From: an uncultured Faecalibacterium sp.
Lineage (GTDB): Bacteria > Bacillota > Clostridia > Oscillospirales > Ruminococcaceae
Assembly (NCBI GenBank): GCA_934503275.1
Contig: CAKSVD010000001.1
Coordinates: 248,001 to 312,000 of the forward strand
Direction: 5' to 3'
DNA: 64,000 nt
Below, in pieces: positions 43,924-52,263 of the stretch (position 1 is the stretch's first letter; the number at the start of each line of letters is the position of its first letter). The notes below the pieces were generated by a model that saw nothing but the letters and a program-made list of their open reading frames with translations, was not told the DNA's origin and searched no databases. A program made the translations under genes and the position numbers.

Positions 43924-44520
43924 TTACCGGTGGGCAATGACCTCATCGATCAGGCCGTATTCCTTTGCCTGCTGCGCGGTAAGGTAGTTGTCACGCTCGG
44001 TGTCCTGCTGGATCTTTTCCAGCGGCTGGCCGGTGAACTCGCTGAGCATCCGGTTCATCTTATCGCGGATATAGACCATGTGCTCGGCATGGATCTTGAT
44101 ATCCGTGGTCTGGCCGGAAAGGCCGCCGCCCTGACCGCCGATCAGCGGCTGGTGGATCATGATCTCGGCGTTGGGCAGCGCAAAGCGCTTGCCCTTGGTG
44201 CCGCTTGCCAGCAGGAATGCGCCCATAGAGGCCGCCATGCCCATGCAGATGGTGGAAACATCGCACTTGATATACTGCATGGTGTCGTGGATGGCCATAC
44301 CGGCACTGATGGAACCGCCGGGGCTGTTGATATACAGGCTGATGTCCTTATCCGGGTCCTGCCCTTCCAGATACAGCAGCTGCGCCACCACAAGGCTTGC
44401 GGTGGTATCGTTGACATCCTCGCTCAGCACGATGATGCGATCGTTCAGCAGACGAGAGAAAATATCGTAGGAACGCTCTCCGTGCGCCGACTGCTCGACA
44501 ACGTAAGGAACAAAACTCAT
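43924..44520 (-). CDS. clpP: ATP-dependent Clp protease proteolytic subunit
   Basis: The serine protease barrel of Clp. In the 198-residue protein the catalytic triad is S98 (GMAASMGA), H123 (MIHQPLIGG) and D173 (QQDTERDNY). '[15 protein letters not shown]' (64-78) is the oxyanion-hole region. The start at 44520 ([10 protein letters not shown]) follows CAGGAGG; the upstream open frame runs through an intergenic hairpin and is not coding. It lies 36 bp before clpX and after tig. Confidence 0.97.
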   Translation of the reverse strand: MSFVPYVVEQSAHGERSYDIFSRLLNDRIIVLSEDVNDTTASLVVAQLLYLEGQDPDKDISLYINSPGGSISAGMAIHDTMQYIKCDVSTICMGMAASMGAFLLASGTKGKRFALPNAEIMIHQPLIGGQGGGLSGQTTDIKIHAEHMVYIRDKMNRMLSEFTGQPLEKIQQDTERDNYLTAQQAKEYGLIDEVIAHR

Positions 44521-44556
44521 AAAGTTCGCCTCCTGAAATGGTTTAAGTTTATTGGC

Positions 44557-44608
44557 AAAATTGACCGATACGGGTCCCCTGTAAAGTTCAGCCGTACCGG
44601 TCAATTTT
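44557..44608 (-). terminator. Intra-operon hairpin between tig and clpP
   Basis: A 17-base arm starting AAAATTGACCG (44557-44573) pairs, with one mismatch, with CCGTACCGGTCAATTTT (44592-44608). Both ends carry T/A runs, so it can form a partial terminator between tig and clpP and lower clpPX expression relative to tig. Confidence 0.6.
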
Positions 44609-44657
44609 AACAACCTTTGATAAAACGCCTGCGGCGCTTTACAGGGCCCGGCACTGA

Positions 44658-45974
44658 TTACTCAGCGTCAGCAGCCTTCTCAGCCTCTGCGGGCTTCTCC
44701 ACGATGTTGGCGTGGCTCTTGATGAAGTCGATAGCCTTGGTGCGAGCCAGATCCTGCTTCAGATCCTCAACATTGACCAACTCACGCACCTTGTCCTCTT
44801 CCATCTTGTACTGGTCAGCAATGCGCTTGATCTCGGCATTGATCTCGTCCTCGGAAGCCTCGATGTGCTCAGCAGCAGCAACAGCCTCCAGAGCCAGACC
44901 GATCTTGACCTGCTTCTCAGCCTGCGGCATGAAAGCGGCGCGGAACTGCTCCATGGACTGACCCATATACTTCAGGTAGTCCTCCAGACGCAGGCCCTGC
45001 TGCTCCACACGGAAAGCAAAGTCGTTGACCATCTCGTCCATGCGGACATCGTACATAGCCTGAGGGATCTCGCCCTCCATGCTCTCGATGACCTGATCGA
45101 CCAGAGCGTTCTCGACAGCCAGATCGTCCTGCTTGTCCAGCTGCTCCTGATTGTTCTTGCGGATGGAAGCCTTGAACTCGTCCAGAGTGTCGTACTCGGA
45201 GCAGTCCTTTGCCAACTCGTCATCCAGAGCGGGCAGTTCCTTGTACTTGACCTCGTGCAGCTTGATCTTAAAGACAGCAGCCTTGCCGGCCAGTTCAGCA
45301 GCCTGATACTCGGTGGGGAAGGTGACGTTCACGTCGAACTCCTCGCCGGCGGAGTGACCAACGACCTGCTCCTCAAAGCCGGGGATGAAGCTGCCGCTGC
45401 CCAGAGTCAGGTTGTAGTGCTCAGCCTTGCCGCCCTCGAATGCGACACCGTCCACAAAGCCCTCAAAGTCGATATCAGCGATATCGCCATTCTGAGCAGC
45501 GCCCTCACGGGTCAGTTCACGGGCGTTGCGCTCCTGCACACGCTTCAGTTCAGCGTCCACAGCTTCGTCGGTAACAGTATGGACAGTCTTTTCCACGGTC
45601 AGACCGTTGTAGCTGCCAACCTTGACCTCGGGCTTCACAGCGACCTTAACGGTCAGGGTAGCGCCCTCTGCCTCGCTGGCAGAATCCACGGTGACCTCAG
45701 GACGGCCCACGGGCTCCACACCGGCTTCCTTAACAGCAGCCTCGAAAGCCTCCGGGAACAGTTCGTTGATAGCGTCGTAGGTAAAGACGTCTGCGCCGTA
45801 CATCTTCTCGATCAGAGCCTTGGGAGCCTTGCCCTTGCGGAAGCCCTGCACAGGGTACTTCTTGCCCTCTTTTTTGAAAACATCGGCAACAGCCTTCTTG
45901 AAAGCCTCTGCGTCGATGGAGAACTGCAGTTCTGCCATGCTCTTCTCGAGCTTTTCACACTTGATGAGATTCAT
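44658..45974 (-). CDS. tig: Trigger factor, ribosome-associated chaperone
   Basis: A 438-residue chaperone and peptidyl-prolyl isomerase that binds at the ribosome exit. The ribosome-binding domain contains '[29 protein letters not shown]' with the GFRxGKxP signature; the FKBP-like domain begins '[51 protein letters not shown]'-like sequence (only partly quoted motifs: [27 protein letters not shown]); the C-terminal helical arms follow. It ends with an acidic Ala/Glu tail. The start at 45974 follows GGAGGATA. First gene of tig-clpP-clpX. Confidence 0.96.
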   Translation of the reverse strand: MNLIKCEKLEKSMAELQFSIDAEAFKKAVADVFKKEGKKYPVQGFRKGKAPKALIEKMYGADVFTYDAINELFPEAFEAAVKEAGVEPVGRPEVTVDSASEAEGATLTVKVAVKPEVKVGSYNGLTVEKTVHTVTDEAVDAELKRVQERNARELTREGAAQNGDIADIDFEGFVDGVAFEGGKAEHYNLTLGSGSFIPGFEEQVVGHSAGEEFDVNVTFPTEYQAAELAGKAAVFKIKLHEVKYKELPALDDELAKDCSEYDTLDEFKASIRKNNQEQLDKQDDLAVENALVDQVIESMEGEIPQAMYDVRMDEMVNDFAFRVEQQGLRLEDYLKYMGQSMEQFRAAFMPQAEKQVKIGLALEAVAAAEHIEASEDEINAEIKRIADQYKMEEDKVRELVNVEDLKQDLARTKAIDFIKSHANIVEKPAEAEKAADAE

Positions 45975-46114
45975 TTGTTTATCCTCCACTCAAATATTCT
46001 ATTGCTCAGGACAGGAAGTTTTTGCCCGGAGCAACCGCGCACCACGTCCTTGCTGTATGCACACGGAATGCGGGGACGCGCGCTCAATTGGGTGCAACAA
46101 TCGCGTCAAAACTT

Positions 46115-46143
46115 ATTATAGCACGCTCTGGACACAATTGCCA
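46115..46143 (-). promoter_or_regulatory. Promoter of the tig-clpP-clpX operon
   Basis: On the minus strand TGGCAA (46143-46138)-N17-TATAAT (46120-46115). The transcript would have a leader of about 130 nt with GC-rich hairpins (46010-46100), longer than most in this window; no known riboswitch was recognised. Confidence 0.6.
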
Positions 46144-46188
46144 TACCAAATTTTTAAATTTTGTCGTTTTTGCCCTTTTCTATCGCCG

Positions 46189-46872
46189 TCAATTGATGCG
46201 GTAGGGGCAGAAACGCAGGCCGTCGGCACTTACCAGCTTGTACCGGATGCCGTCCACCTCGCCCTGCACGGCAAACCGGATGGCGTTGCCGTGCAGGTGC
46301 CCGTAAAAGCAGGTCTTGATGCCGAACTCCTTCAGGGTGGCCACGATCTCCGGGGCGCTAGTACCGGTGTAGACCGGTGGATAGTGCAGGAACACCAGCT
46401 TTTCCAGCCCGGGCTCCGCAGCCTGCAAACTCATGCGCAGGCGGCCGATCTCGCGGTTCATCACCTTTTCGTCATGGGGCTCCCCCACATCGAACAGCCA
46501 GCCGCGGGTACCGCAGATGGCGTATCCCTCCACGCTGTAGGAATTGTTGTGCAGGATATGCAGGGTATCAAAGCCCTCAGCCTTGAGATAGGCGTTCATC
46601 TTGTTGGCGGTGGACCACCAGTAATCGTGGTTGCCCTTCATGATGATCTTCTGGCCGGGTAGCTGCTGCAAAAAGGCAAAATCCTTGCGGGTATCGGTCA
46701 GGCGCATGGCCCAGCTGATATCCCCCGCCAGCACGATAGTATCCTGCGGGGTGATGAGCTTGCGCCAGTTTTTCTCCAGCCTGTCCACATAATCGTTCCA
46801 GCCGGGAAAGATATCCATCGGCTTGGATGCGCCCAGAGAAAGATGGGGGTCGCCAAGCACAAAAAGTGCCAT
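46189..46872 (-). CDS. Calcineurin-like metallophosphoesterase
   Basis: A 227-residue two-metal phosphoesterase. All metal-binding motifs are present: GDPHL (7-11), LAGDISWAM, GNHDYWW, and the final HxH in YGHLHGNAIRF, with 'LHYPPVY' between. The sub-type (often annotated as serine/threonine phosphatase or YmdB/ICC-like) cannot fix a substrate. It follows thrC after 36 bp and ends the lepB-ylqF-rnhB-yraN-thrC run. Confidence 0.88.
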   Translation of the reverse strand: MALFVLGDPHLSLGASKPMDIFPGWNDYVDRLEKNWRKLITPQDTIVLAGDISWAMRLTDTRKDFAFLQQLPGQKIIMKGNHDYWWSTANKMNAYLKAEGFDTLHILHNNSYSVEGYAICGTRGWLFDVGEPHDEKVMNREIGRLRMSLQAAEPGLEKLVFLHYPPVYTGTSAPEIVATLKEFGIKTCFYGHLHGNAIRFAVQGEVDGIRYKLVSADGLRFCPYRIN

Positions 46873-46908
46873 AGTCTGTTTACTCCTGTTCTGTCTGTCC
46901 GCAGAAGC

Positions 46909-48369
46909 TTATGCCTGATAGCCCAGCGCCACCTCAGCGATCTGTGCCGGGGCAATGACCGTATCAAAGCGCTCCGGCTTGCTGCGCAGAGCGGCAAGGC
47001 TTGCCGGTGCGGCGTGGCCGGTGGCAGCCTCCAGCTGCTGCATAGCCTCAAAATCGTTTTCCGGAGCAGCCTTGCCCAGTGCGCTCAGCACGCTGCGGGG
47101 GAACTTGAAGGGCGATGCAGTGGAAAGCACCACCATGGGCACGCCCTGCCGCTTTTTCTGTGCAGCCACATGGAAAGCCACGGCGGTATGGGTATCGCAC
47201 AGGTAGCCGTCCTTTTCGTAGCGGGAGCGGATCTCCCCTGCCACCTCGGCCTCGCTGCTCCAGCCGCAGGAGAAGGTTTCCTGAATGGTGGCCAGCGTCT
47301 CAGGGCGGACGGTGTAGCTGCCGGTAGCAGCCAGCTGCTGCATAAAGCCTGCCACCTCGGTGTCACTGCCGGTCACATGGTACAGCAGGCGCTCCAGATT
47401 GGAGGACACCAGAATGTCCATGCTGGGAGAGGTGGTCTTGAAGAACTCCCGCTTTGCAGTGTAGGTGCCGGTAGTGAGGAAATCGGTCAGCACGTTGTTC
47501 TCGTTGGAGGCGCAGACCAGCTTGCCCACGGGCAGACCCATCTGCTTTGCGTAATAACCGGCAAGGATATCGCCGAAGTTGCCGGTGGGCACGCAGAAGT
47601 CCACCTCGTCACCGAAGGTGATCTTGCCAGCCTTGAGCAGCTGGGCGTAGGCGGCAAAGTAGTAGACGATCTGTGGCACAAGGCGACCCCAGTTGATGGA
47701 GTTTGCGCTGGAAAGACGGATATTGCGCTTTTCCAACTCGGCAGCAATAGCCTTATCACCGAACACCTTCTTTACGCCGGTCTGGGCATCGTCAAAGTTG
47801 CCGCGCACAGCGTACACTGCAACGTTAGCACCCTCCTGCGTTGCCATCTGCAAGCGCTGGATCTCGCTGGTGCCGCCTGTGGGGTAGAACACAGCGATCT
47901 CCACACCGGGGATATCATGGTAGCCGTCCAGTGCTGCCTTGCCGGTGTCGCCGCTGGTAGCCACAAGGATCAGGGTCTTTTCGGTGCGTCCCAGATTCTT
48001 TTTAGCCTCCACCAGCAGCTTCGGCATCAGCTGCAGGGCGTAATCTTTAAAGGCACAGGTAGGGCCGTGCCACAACTCGAGGGCATAGGTATCGCCTTCC
48101 ACCGGGGCAAGATAGCCTGCCTTGCCACCGAAAGCAGCGCCATAGGTGCTGCGGGTGGCCTCGGCCAGGAAGGCGGAGTCGTAATCGGTCAGGTACTCCC
48201 GCACAACAGCTGCTGCCAGCGCAGGATAGTCCAGCCCGCACAGGGCTTTTACATCCACCTGCGGAAAACTTTCCGGCACAAACAGACCGCCTTCATCGGA
48301 CAGACCCTGTGCGATTGCCTGAGAAGAGGTTACTTTGCGGTTCTGATCTCTGGTACTGAAAAACTGCAT
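46909..48369 (-). CDS. thrC: Threonine synthase
   Basis: Converts O-phosphohomoserine to threonine with PLP. The 486-residue enzyme has the Schiff-base Lys108 in HGPTCAFKDYALQ, the phosphate loop 'ATSGDTGKAAL', 'SSANSINWGRLVPQIVYY' and 'VPTGNFGDILAGYYAK'. The N-terminal 'FFSTRDQNRKVTSSQAIAQGLSDEGGLFVP' is the family's cap. Two ATGs compete: 48375 is only two bases after AAGGAG, so 48369 (MQFFST) is chosen. Its leader carries three hairpins. No hom or thrB gene is adjacent. Confidence 0.96.
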   Translation of the reverse strand: MQFFSTRDQNRKVTSSQAIAQGLSDEGGLFVPESFPQVDVKALCGLDYPALAAAVVREYLTDYDSAFLAEATRSTYGAAFGGKAGYLAPVEGDTYALELWHGPTCAFKDYALQLMPKLLVEAKKNLGRTEKTLILVATSGDTGKAALDGYHDIPGVEIAVFYPTGGTSEIQRLQMATQEGANVAVYAVRGNFDDAQTGVKKVFGDKAIAAELEKRNIRLSSANSINWGRLVPQIVYYFAAYAQLLKAGKITFGDEVDFCVPTGNFGDILAGYYAKQMGLPVGKLVCASNENNVLTDFLTTGTYTAKREFFKTTSPSMDILVSSNLERLLYHVTGSDTEVAGFMQQLAATGSYTVRPETLATIQETFSCGWSSEAEVAGEIRSRYEKDGYLCDTHTAVAFHVAAQKKRQGVPMVVLSTASPFKFPRSVLSALGKAAPENDFEAMQQLEAATGHAAPASLAALRSKPERFDTVIAPAQIAEVALGYQA

Positions 48370-48391
48370 GGTCATCGCTCCTTTTCGCCAT

Positions 48392-48478
48392 GGAACGTGC
48401 CGGGCACGTTCCCGGTTGTACGGCAAAACCCTCGTTTTGCCGCATACTTCCCACCGGTGCCACGGTTTCTGCCTAAGT
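48392..48478 (-). repeat. Tandem hairpins in the thrC leader
   Basis: Within about 90 bases before thrC are a perfect palindrome GGAACGTGCC-G-GGCACGTTCC (48392-48412), a perfect stem CGGCAAAAC-CCTC-GTTTTGCCG (48421-48442) and a smaller ACCG...CGGT dyad (about 48452-48467). None is followed by a T tract, so they are not simple terminators. They may be mRNA-stability or regulatory elements, or repeat debris. Confidence 0.55.
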
Positions 48479-48841
48479 CTCGCAGAGAAAGGCACCCTTT
48501 ATAATATGTACCATCCAGCGCCCGCTGTCAAGAGGAACTACCTCTGCAACGTCAAAACGCACCGGTTCTTCGCTTAGACCGGTCTGCTGCAAATACTTTT
48601 GTGCAGCGCAGATCAGTCGGTGCTGCTTGGCCGGGTCTACGGCGGCAGCGGGGCGCTGCAGCATCCCTTGGCTGCGGGTCTTTACCTCACAGATGACGAT
48701 GGTGCCGTCCGGCTCCCGCAGCACAAGATCCAGTTCTCCCATGCGGGTATGAAAGTTATGCGCCAGCAGCTGCGCGCCCTGCTTCTGATACCAGCGGGCA
48801 GCAGCAGCTTCTCCCCTGCGGCCGGTCTCGGCGCGGTTCAT
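48473..48841 (-). CDS. yraN: YraN/UPF0102 family endonuclease-like protein
   Basis: A 122-residue member of UPF0102, a small restriction-endonuclease-fold family. Visible motifs are '[24 protein letters not shown]', '[22 protein letters not shown]' (the Asp...Glu-x-Lys catalytic pattern) and '[18 protein letters not shown]'. The function is unknown; it commonly sits next to rnhB, as here, with an ATGA overlap. Confidence 0.92.
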   Translation of the reverse strand: MNRAETGRRGEAAAARWYQKQGAQLLAHNFHTRMGELDLVLREPDGTIVICEVKTRSQGMLQRPAAAVDPAKQHRLICAAQKYLQQTGLSEEPVRFDVAEVVPLDSGRWMVHIIKGAFLCET

Positions 48842-49485
48842 TTGCCGCTCTCCGGCCAGTAGCCCTGCTTTTTAAGAAAGCTGCGGCGGTAGAACGGCTG
48901 GATGCCGTATTGCGCGATCAGTTCGTAGTGCAGCTTTGTGGGGTAGCCCTTGTGCTTTGCCAGCTGATACTGCGGGTATTGCTTGTCCAGTTCCAGCATA
49001 TAGCGGTCACGGCTGACCTTGGCCAGCACCGAGGCTGCGCCGATGCTGGCACTGGTAGCATCGCCCTTGACCACCGGCTGTGCCGGGATCTGCAAGCCTG
49101 CGGGGGTGCGGTTGCCGTCCACCAGCACCAGATTGGGCACGATGTCCAGTTCCTCCACCGCCTGCTGCATCCCGCCCATGGTAGCGTGCAGGATATTTTC
49201 CCGGTCGATGACCTCCGGCCCTACAAAAACGATGCGGTAAGCCAGCGCCTTTTCGCAGATCTCGTCAAACAGCGCCTCACGCTTTTTTTCGGTCAGCTTT
49301 TTGGAATCGTTGATACCGTACACCGGATTTTCCGGATCCAGAATACAGGCCGCTACGCACACAGGGCCGCAAAGCGGGCCGCGCCCGGCCTCGTCCACAC
49401 CGGCAAAGCAGCCGTACTGACTGCGCACCTCGGCATCAAAGGCGTACAACGGAGCCGAGATCTCCTCATCCGAGCGGCGCTTCAT
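48838..49485 (-). CDS. rnhB: Ribonuclease HII
   Basis: Cleaves RNA in RNA-DNA hybrids and at single ribonucleotides in DNA. The 215-residue protein has the catalytic [12 protein letters not shown] (31-42), '[15 protein letters not shown]', the third acidic motif in '[10 protein letters not shown]', and '[23 protein letters not shown]'. The start at 49485 is preceded by GAGGAGGACGAGG and overlaps the ylqF stop by ATGA; a longer open frame reading into ylqF is rejected. Confidence 0.95.
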   Translation of the reverse strand: MKRRSDEEISAPLYAFDAEVRSQYGCFAGVDEAGRGPLCGPVCVAACILDPENPVYGINDSKKLTEKKREALFDEICEKALAYRIVFVGPEVIDRENILHATMGGMQQAVEELDIVPNLVLVDGNRTPAGLQIPAQPVVKGDATSASIGAASVLAKVSRDRYMLELDKQYPQYQLAKHKGYPTKLHYELIAQYGIQPFYRRSFLKKQGYWPESGK

Positions 49486-50405
49486 TCCTCGTCCTCCTCG
49501 GCAAAGTCGGCCAGATCGTCCCGCTGCGGAGGGCGTTCCAGCGAGATGCGACCCCACTTGCAGGCACGGAACTCGTCCACCAGCATGATGGCGCAGCGCT
49601 CGGTGTTCACCTCGCCGCCGCGCACAAGCAGCCCACGCTTGCGGCCGATGGCCTCCAGCAGTTCATAGGGCGGCAGCGCCAGCGTTTCGGCATCCAGCTT
49701 GTAGCGCTGTGCCACAAGGTCGGGATAGTTGCGGCGCACCTCGTCCAGCAGGTTCATGGCCAACTCTTCAACATCAAGAATATCGTCTTTGATGGAGCCG
49801 ATGAACGCCAGATTGGAGGCGATGGTCTTGGAGTCAAACTTTTTCCAGAGCACGCCGGGCATATCCAGCAGGTCAAACTTTTCCGTACTGACCCACTGCT
49901 TGCCCTTGGTCACGCCGGGGCGGTCTGCCGCCTTGGCGCGGACAGAGCCCGCAAAGGTGTTGATAAAGGTAGATTTGCCCACATTGGGGATGCCGCACAG
50001 CATCACCTGCGTTTTGGCACCGCCCATGCCGCGGTTCTGGCGGCGCTCCAGCAAGCCGGAAAGTTCCTTTTCAATAGCCACCTTCACGGCGTTTGCGCCG
50101 CCCTTCTGCTTGGCGCTAATGGCCACGCAGCCGGCATCTGCGGCGTGGAAGTAGCGGATCCACTCCTCGGTCACAGCCGGGTCGGCAAGGTCAGCCTTGT
50201 TCAGCGCATAGAGTTTGGGCTTGCGGTCGGTGATGCGCTCGATCTCCGGGTTCAGGCTGGAAAGCGGGATGCGCGCGTCCAGCAGCACAAGGCTGGCATC
50301 AACGTGCTGGATCTCCTGCTCCATCATGCGCAGGGTCTTGGTCATGTGGCCCGGGAACCACTGAATATTGTACTGGTTTGCAAACCGGGTATCCATTTCG
50401 TTCAT
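49482..50405 (-). CDS. ylqF: Ribosome biogenesis GTPase YlqF (RbgA)
   Basis: A circularly permuted GTPase required late in 50S assembly. In the 307-residue protein the G4 motif NKAD (69-72) precedes G1 GIPNVGKST (138-146) and G3 DMPG, which is the permuted order. The N-terminal '[18 protein letters not shown]' is the family signature. The start at 50405 overlaps the lepB stop by ATGA. Its tail is very acidic (ending AEEDEE). Confidence 0.95.
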   Translation of the reverse strand: MNEMDTRFANQYNIQWFPGHMTKTLRMMEQEIQHVDASLVLLDARIPLSSLNPEIERITDRKPKLYALNKADLADPAVTEEWIRYFHAADAGCVAISAKQKGGANAVKVAIEKELSGLLERRQNRGMGGAKTQVMLCGIPNVGKSTFINTFAGSVRAKAADRPGVTKGKQWVSTEKFDLLDMPGVLWKKFDSKTIASNLAFIGSIKDDILDVEELAMNLLDEVRRNYPDLVAQRYKLDAETLALPPYELLEAIGRKRGLLVRGGEVNTERCAIMLVDEFRACKWGRISLERPPQRDDLADFAEEDEE

Positions 50406-50953
50406 TTTACCACCCCAAAATCTGTAAAGGGCATAAAGCACAGCAGTACCTTGCCCAGAATATCACGCTCGTCAATGCAGCCGACATAGGAGGAGCGGCT
50501 GTCCAGCGATTCGTTGCGGTTATCCCCCATCACAAACAGGGTACCCTCCGGCACCGTGAACGGAAACTGCACATCGTAGCCCAGATAGGTAGGCGCTGCA
50601 ATGTAGTCCTCCTGCAAAAGTTCACCGTTCACCGTGACCGTACCGGCGTCGTAGTCGATGCTGATGGTGTCGCCGCCCTTGGCGATAATCCGCTTGACCA
50701 GCGGCTTACCGTAGACGGTGTAGCTGTCCACGATGACCACATCGCCCCGCTGCGGGGTGTAGCCTGCCGCCCAGACGATAAGCTTATCGCCATGGGTCAG
50801 GGTAGGCACCATAGAGCGCCCATCCACCTGAATGATGCGGAAGAAAAACGAAAAGATCAGTACCAGCACCAGCGCTGCGGAGATGAGCGCTTCGTACCAT
50901 TCCAGTATGCCCTGCCCGCGCACTGCGGGGACAGACTGCTGCTGTTTTTCCAT
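50402..50953 (-). CDS. lepB: Signal peptidase I
   Basis: Removes signal peptides from secreted proteins. This 183-residue type I peptidase has one N-terminal membrane anchor (about 22-41), the catalytic Ser47 in VDGRSMVPTL, the general-base Lys87 in PLVKRIIAKGGD, 'GDVVIVD', and the C-terminal 'VMGDNRNESLDSRSSYVG'. The start at 50953 (MEKQQQ) has only a weak ribosome site; no better start is available because the upstream frame runs through the rplS terminator. It starts the lepB-ylqF-rnhB-yraN-thrC run. Confidence 0.94.
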   Translation of the reverse strand: MEKQQQSVPAVRGQGILEWYEALISAALVLVLIFSFFFRIIQVDGRSMVPTLTHGDKLIVWAAGYTPQRGDVVIVDSYTVYGKPLVKRIIAKGGDTISIDYDAGTVTVNGELLQEDYIAAPTYLGYDVQFPFTVPEGTLFVMGDNRNESLDSRSSYVGCIDERDILGKVLLCFMPFTDFGVVK

Positions 50954-51002
50954 AGCCTTGCCACCAGCCTTTCCTGATTTTACACATACGCCCGGGCTTT
51001 GA

Positions 51003-51036
51003 AAAAGAAAAAAGGGACAACAAGTTGTCCCTTTTC
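51003..51036 (-). terminator. Terminator after rplS
   Basis: An 11-base stem, AAAAGGGACAA (from 51010) with TTGTCCCTTTT (to 51035), separated by CAAG. On the minus strand it is followed by TTCTTTTTC. It separates rplS from lepB. A smaller CCCGGTTT/AAATCGGG dyad sits just upstream at 51038-51055. Confidence 0.85.
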
Positions 51037-51059
51037 TCCCGGTTTCAAATCGGGGATGA

Positions 51060-51401
51060 TCAAATATCGCTCTTGACCTTGGCAGCCTTGCCCGTACGGC
51101 CACGCAGATAGAACAGCTTTGCGCGGCGAACCTTGCCCTTGCGGACAACAGTGACCTTCTCAACGAAGGGGCTGTTGACGGGGAAGACACGCTCGATGCC
51201 GACACCGTAAGCCACGCGGCGAACGGTGAAGGTCTCTGCAACGCCGCCGTGCTTCTTAGCGATAACAGTGCCCTCGAAGGCCTGAATGCGCTCACGGTCG
51301 CCGTCCTTGATACGAACATCAACGCGGACGGTATCGCCAACGTTGAACTGAGGCTTTTCAGCCTTGATGCTGCCTTCAGAAATAATCTTCAGTGCGTCCA
51401 T
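51060..51401 (-). CDS. rplS: 50S ribosomal protein L19
   Basis: A 113-residue protein at the 30S-50S interface. The sequence is typical: '[35 protein letters not shown]', '[23 protein letters not shown]' and '[19 protein letters not shown]' are diagnostic. The start at 51401 follows GGAGG with 8 bases between; an in-frame ATG five codons earlier has no ribosome site. Confidence 0.97.
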   Translation of the reverse strand: MDALKIISEGSIKAEKPQFNVGDTVRVDVRIKDGDRERIQAFEGTVIAKKHGGVAETFTVRRVAYGVGIERVFPVNSPFVEKVTVVRKGKVRRAKLFYLRGRTGKAAKVKSDI

Positions 51402-51530
51402 TTTTGAATCCTCCATTTGTTTTTAGACGTTCATGCACGGCATAGCCGTCAGAGGACCGCCCGTTTAATGATAAATACTTGTCATTAACCCCGCTGTGGT
51501 CTCAGCGGACACTAACGCCTTAATAGGATA
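51402..51530 (-). promoter_or_regulatory. Structured leader of rplS
   Basis: The minus-strand leader contains three stems: CCGCTG-loop-CAGCGG (about 51495-51512), TTAATGA-loop-TCATTAA (51466-51489) and GACGGC-TAT-GCCGTC-like (about 51430-51452). Many Firmicutes have an L19 autoregulatory leader at this place; whether this one matches that family cannot be settled by eye. Confidence 0.4.
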
Positions 51531-51618
51531 GCACAAAACCGGCTTGAATGCAAGCGATTTGCCGAAAAATATCGCAAAAATTTTCTGTTTTGCCCGGTAG
51601 ACGGACTTTTGCGCAGCT

Positions 51619-52263
51619 TTAGGCAAACAGCTGCCGGTCTGCCGTTAAAAATTTGGTGCGCAGAATGTTGGCGCTTGCGGCGGGCAGACCAAACTTTTCT
51701 TCCAGAAAACCGGTGAGCAGTGCGGGGTTCAGGTTCAGTTCCTGCGCAGCGGGCAGGCACAGCTCCAGCTGCACGGTGTCCCCTACTGCGGTATAACTCA
51801 GCTGCGGGATATGCTGCTTGAGGTCCACGATCTTTTTGCCGCGCTTGCTGTGCTTTTCCACATGGGCTGTCTCCAGCGCGTTATACTGCTCCAGCACCGC
51901 AGCGGCAGCCGCCGGGTAGCTGATGCGGTAGCAGGCAAAGGCGATGCTGTCCGCCTTCATCTCCACCGGAGCCACACGGGTAACGTGGATACCGGCGGGC
52001 ATAATGGCGTTGAGGGCGGTCTGCCACTGGGCAAAATCCGGGGCTTCGGCCTCGGTCTTGACGTCCACGCACTCGCACTCGCTCTCCTGCCCCAGCGAGA
52101 GCGGGCAGGCAAAGGTCATGTAGATATGGGGGTTAAAGCCCAGCGTATGCCACACCGGCAGGCCGCTGCGCTTGAGCACCCGCTGCATCACCCGCTGCAG
52201 ATCCAGCAGGGAGATGTAGGAGGCTTCATTTTTCTTTTCAAACGAGATTCTGACTGTAATCAA
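51619..52263 (-). CDS. TIGR03936/DUF2344 family radical-SAM-associated protein
   Basis: A 214-residue protein of the DUF2344 family, encoded beside TIGR03960 radical SAM genes across Clostridia. It begins ITVRISFEKKNEASYISLLDLQRVMQRVLKRSGLPV and has 'HTLGFNPHIYMTFACPLSLGQESECECVD'. The start is an unusual TTG at 52263, well placed 8 bases after AGGAGG, and the gene overlaps the radical SAM gene by 26 bp. It likely forms a functional unit with it, perhaps in tRNA or protein modification; the reaction is unknown. Confidence 0.9.
   Translation of the reverse strand: MITVRISFEKKNEASYISLLDLQRVMQRVLKRSGLPVWHTLGFNPHIYMTFACPLSLGQESECECVDVKTEAEAPDFAQWQTALNAIMPAGIHVTRVAPVEMKADSIAFACYRISYPAAAAAVLEQYNALETAHVEKHSKRGKKIVDLKQHIPQLSYTAVGDTVQLELCLPAAQELNLNPALLTGFLEEKFGLPAASANILRTKFLTADRQLFA

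Noticed and set aside
48440..48480. T-box motif in front of thrC
   Set aside because: GTGGCACCG resembles the T-box core GGTGGNACCGCG, but the gap is too short for a full T-box and no stem I, specifier loop or terminator is present.
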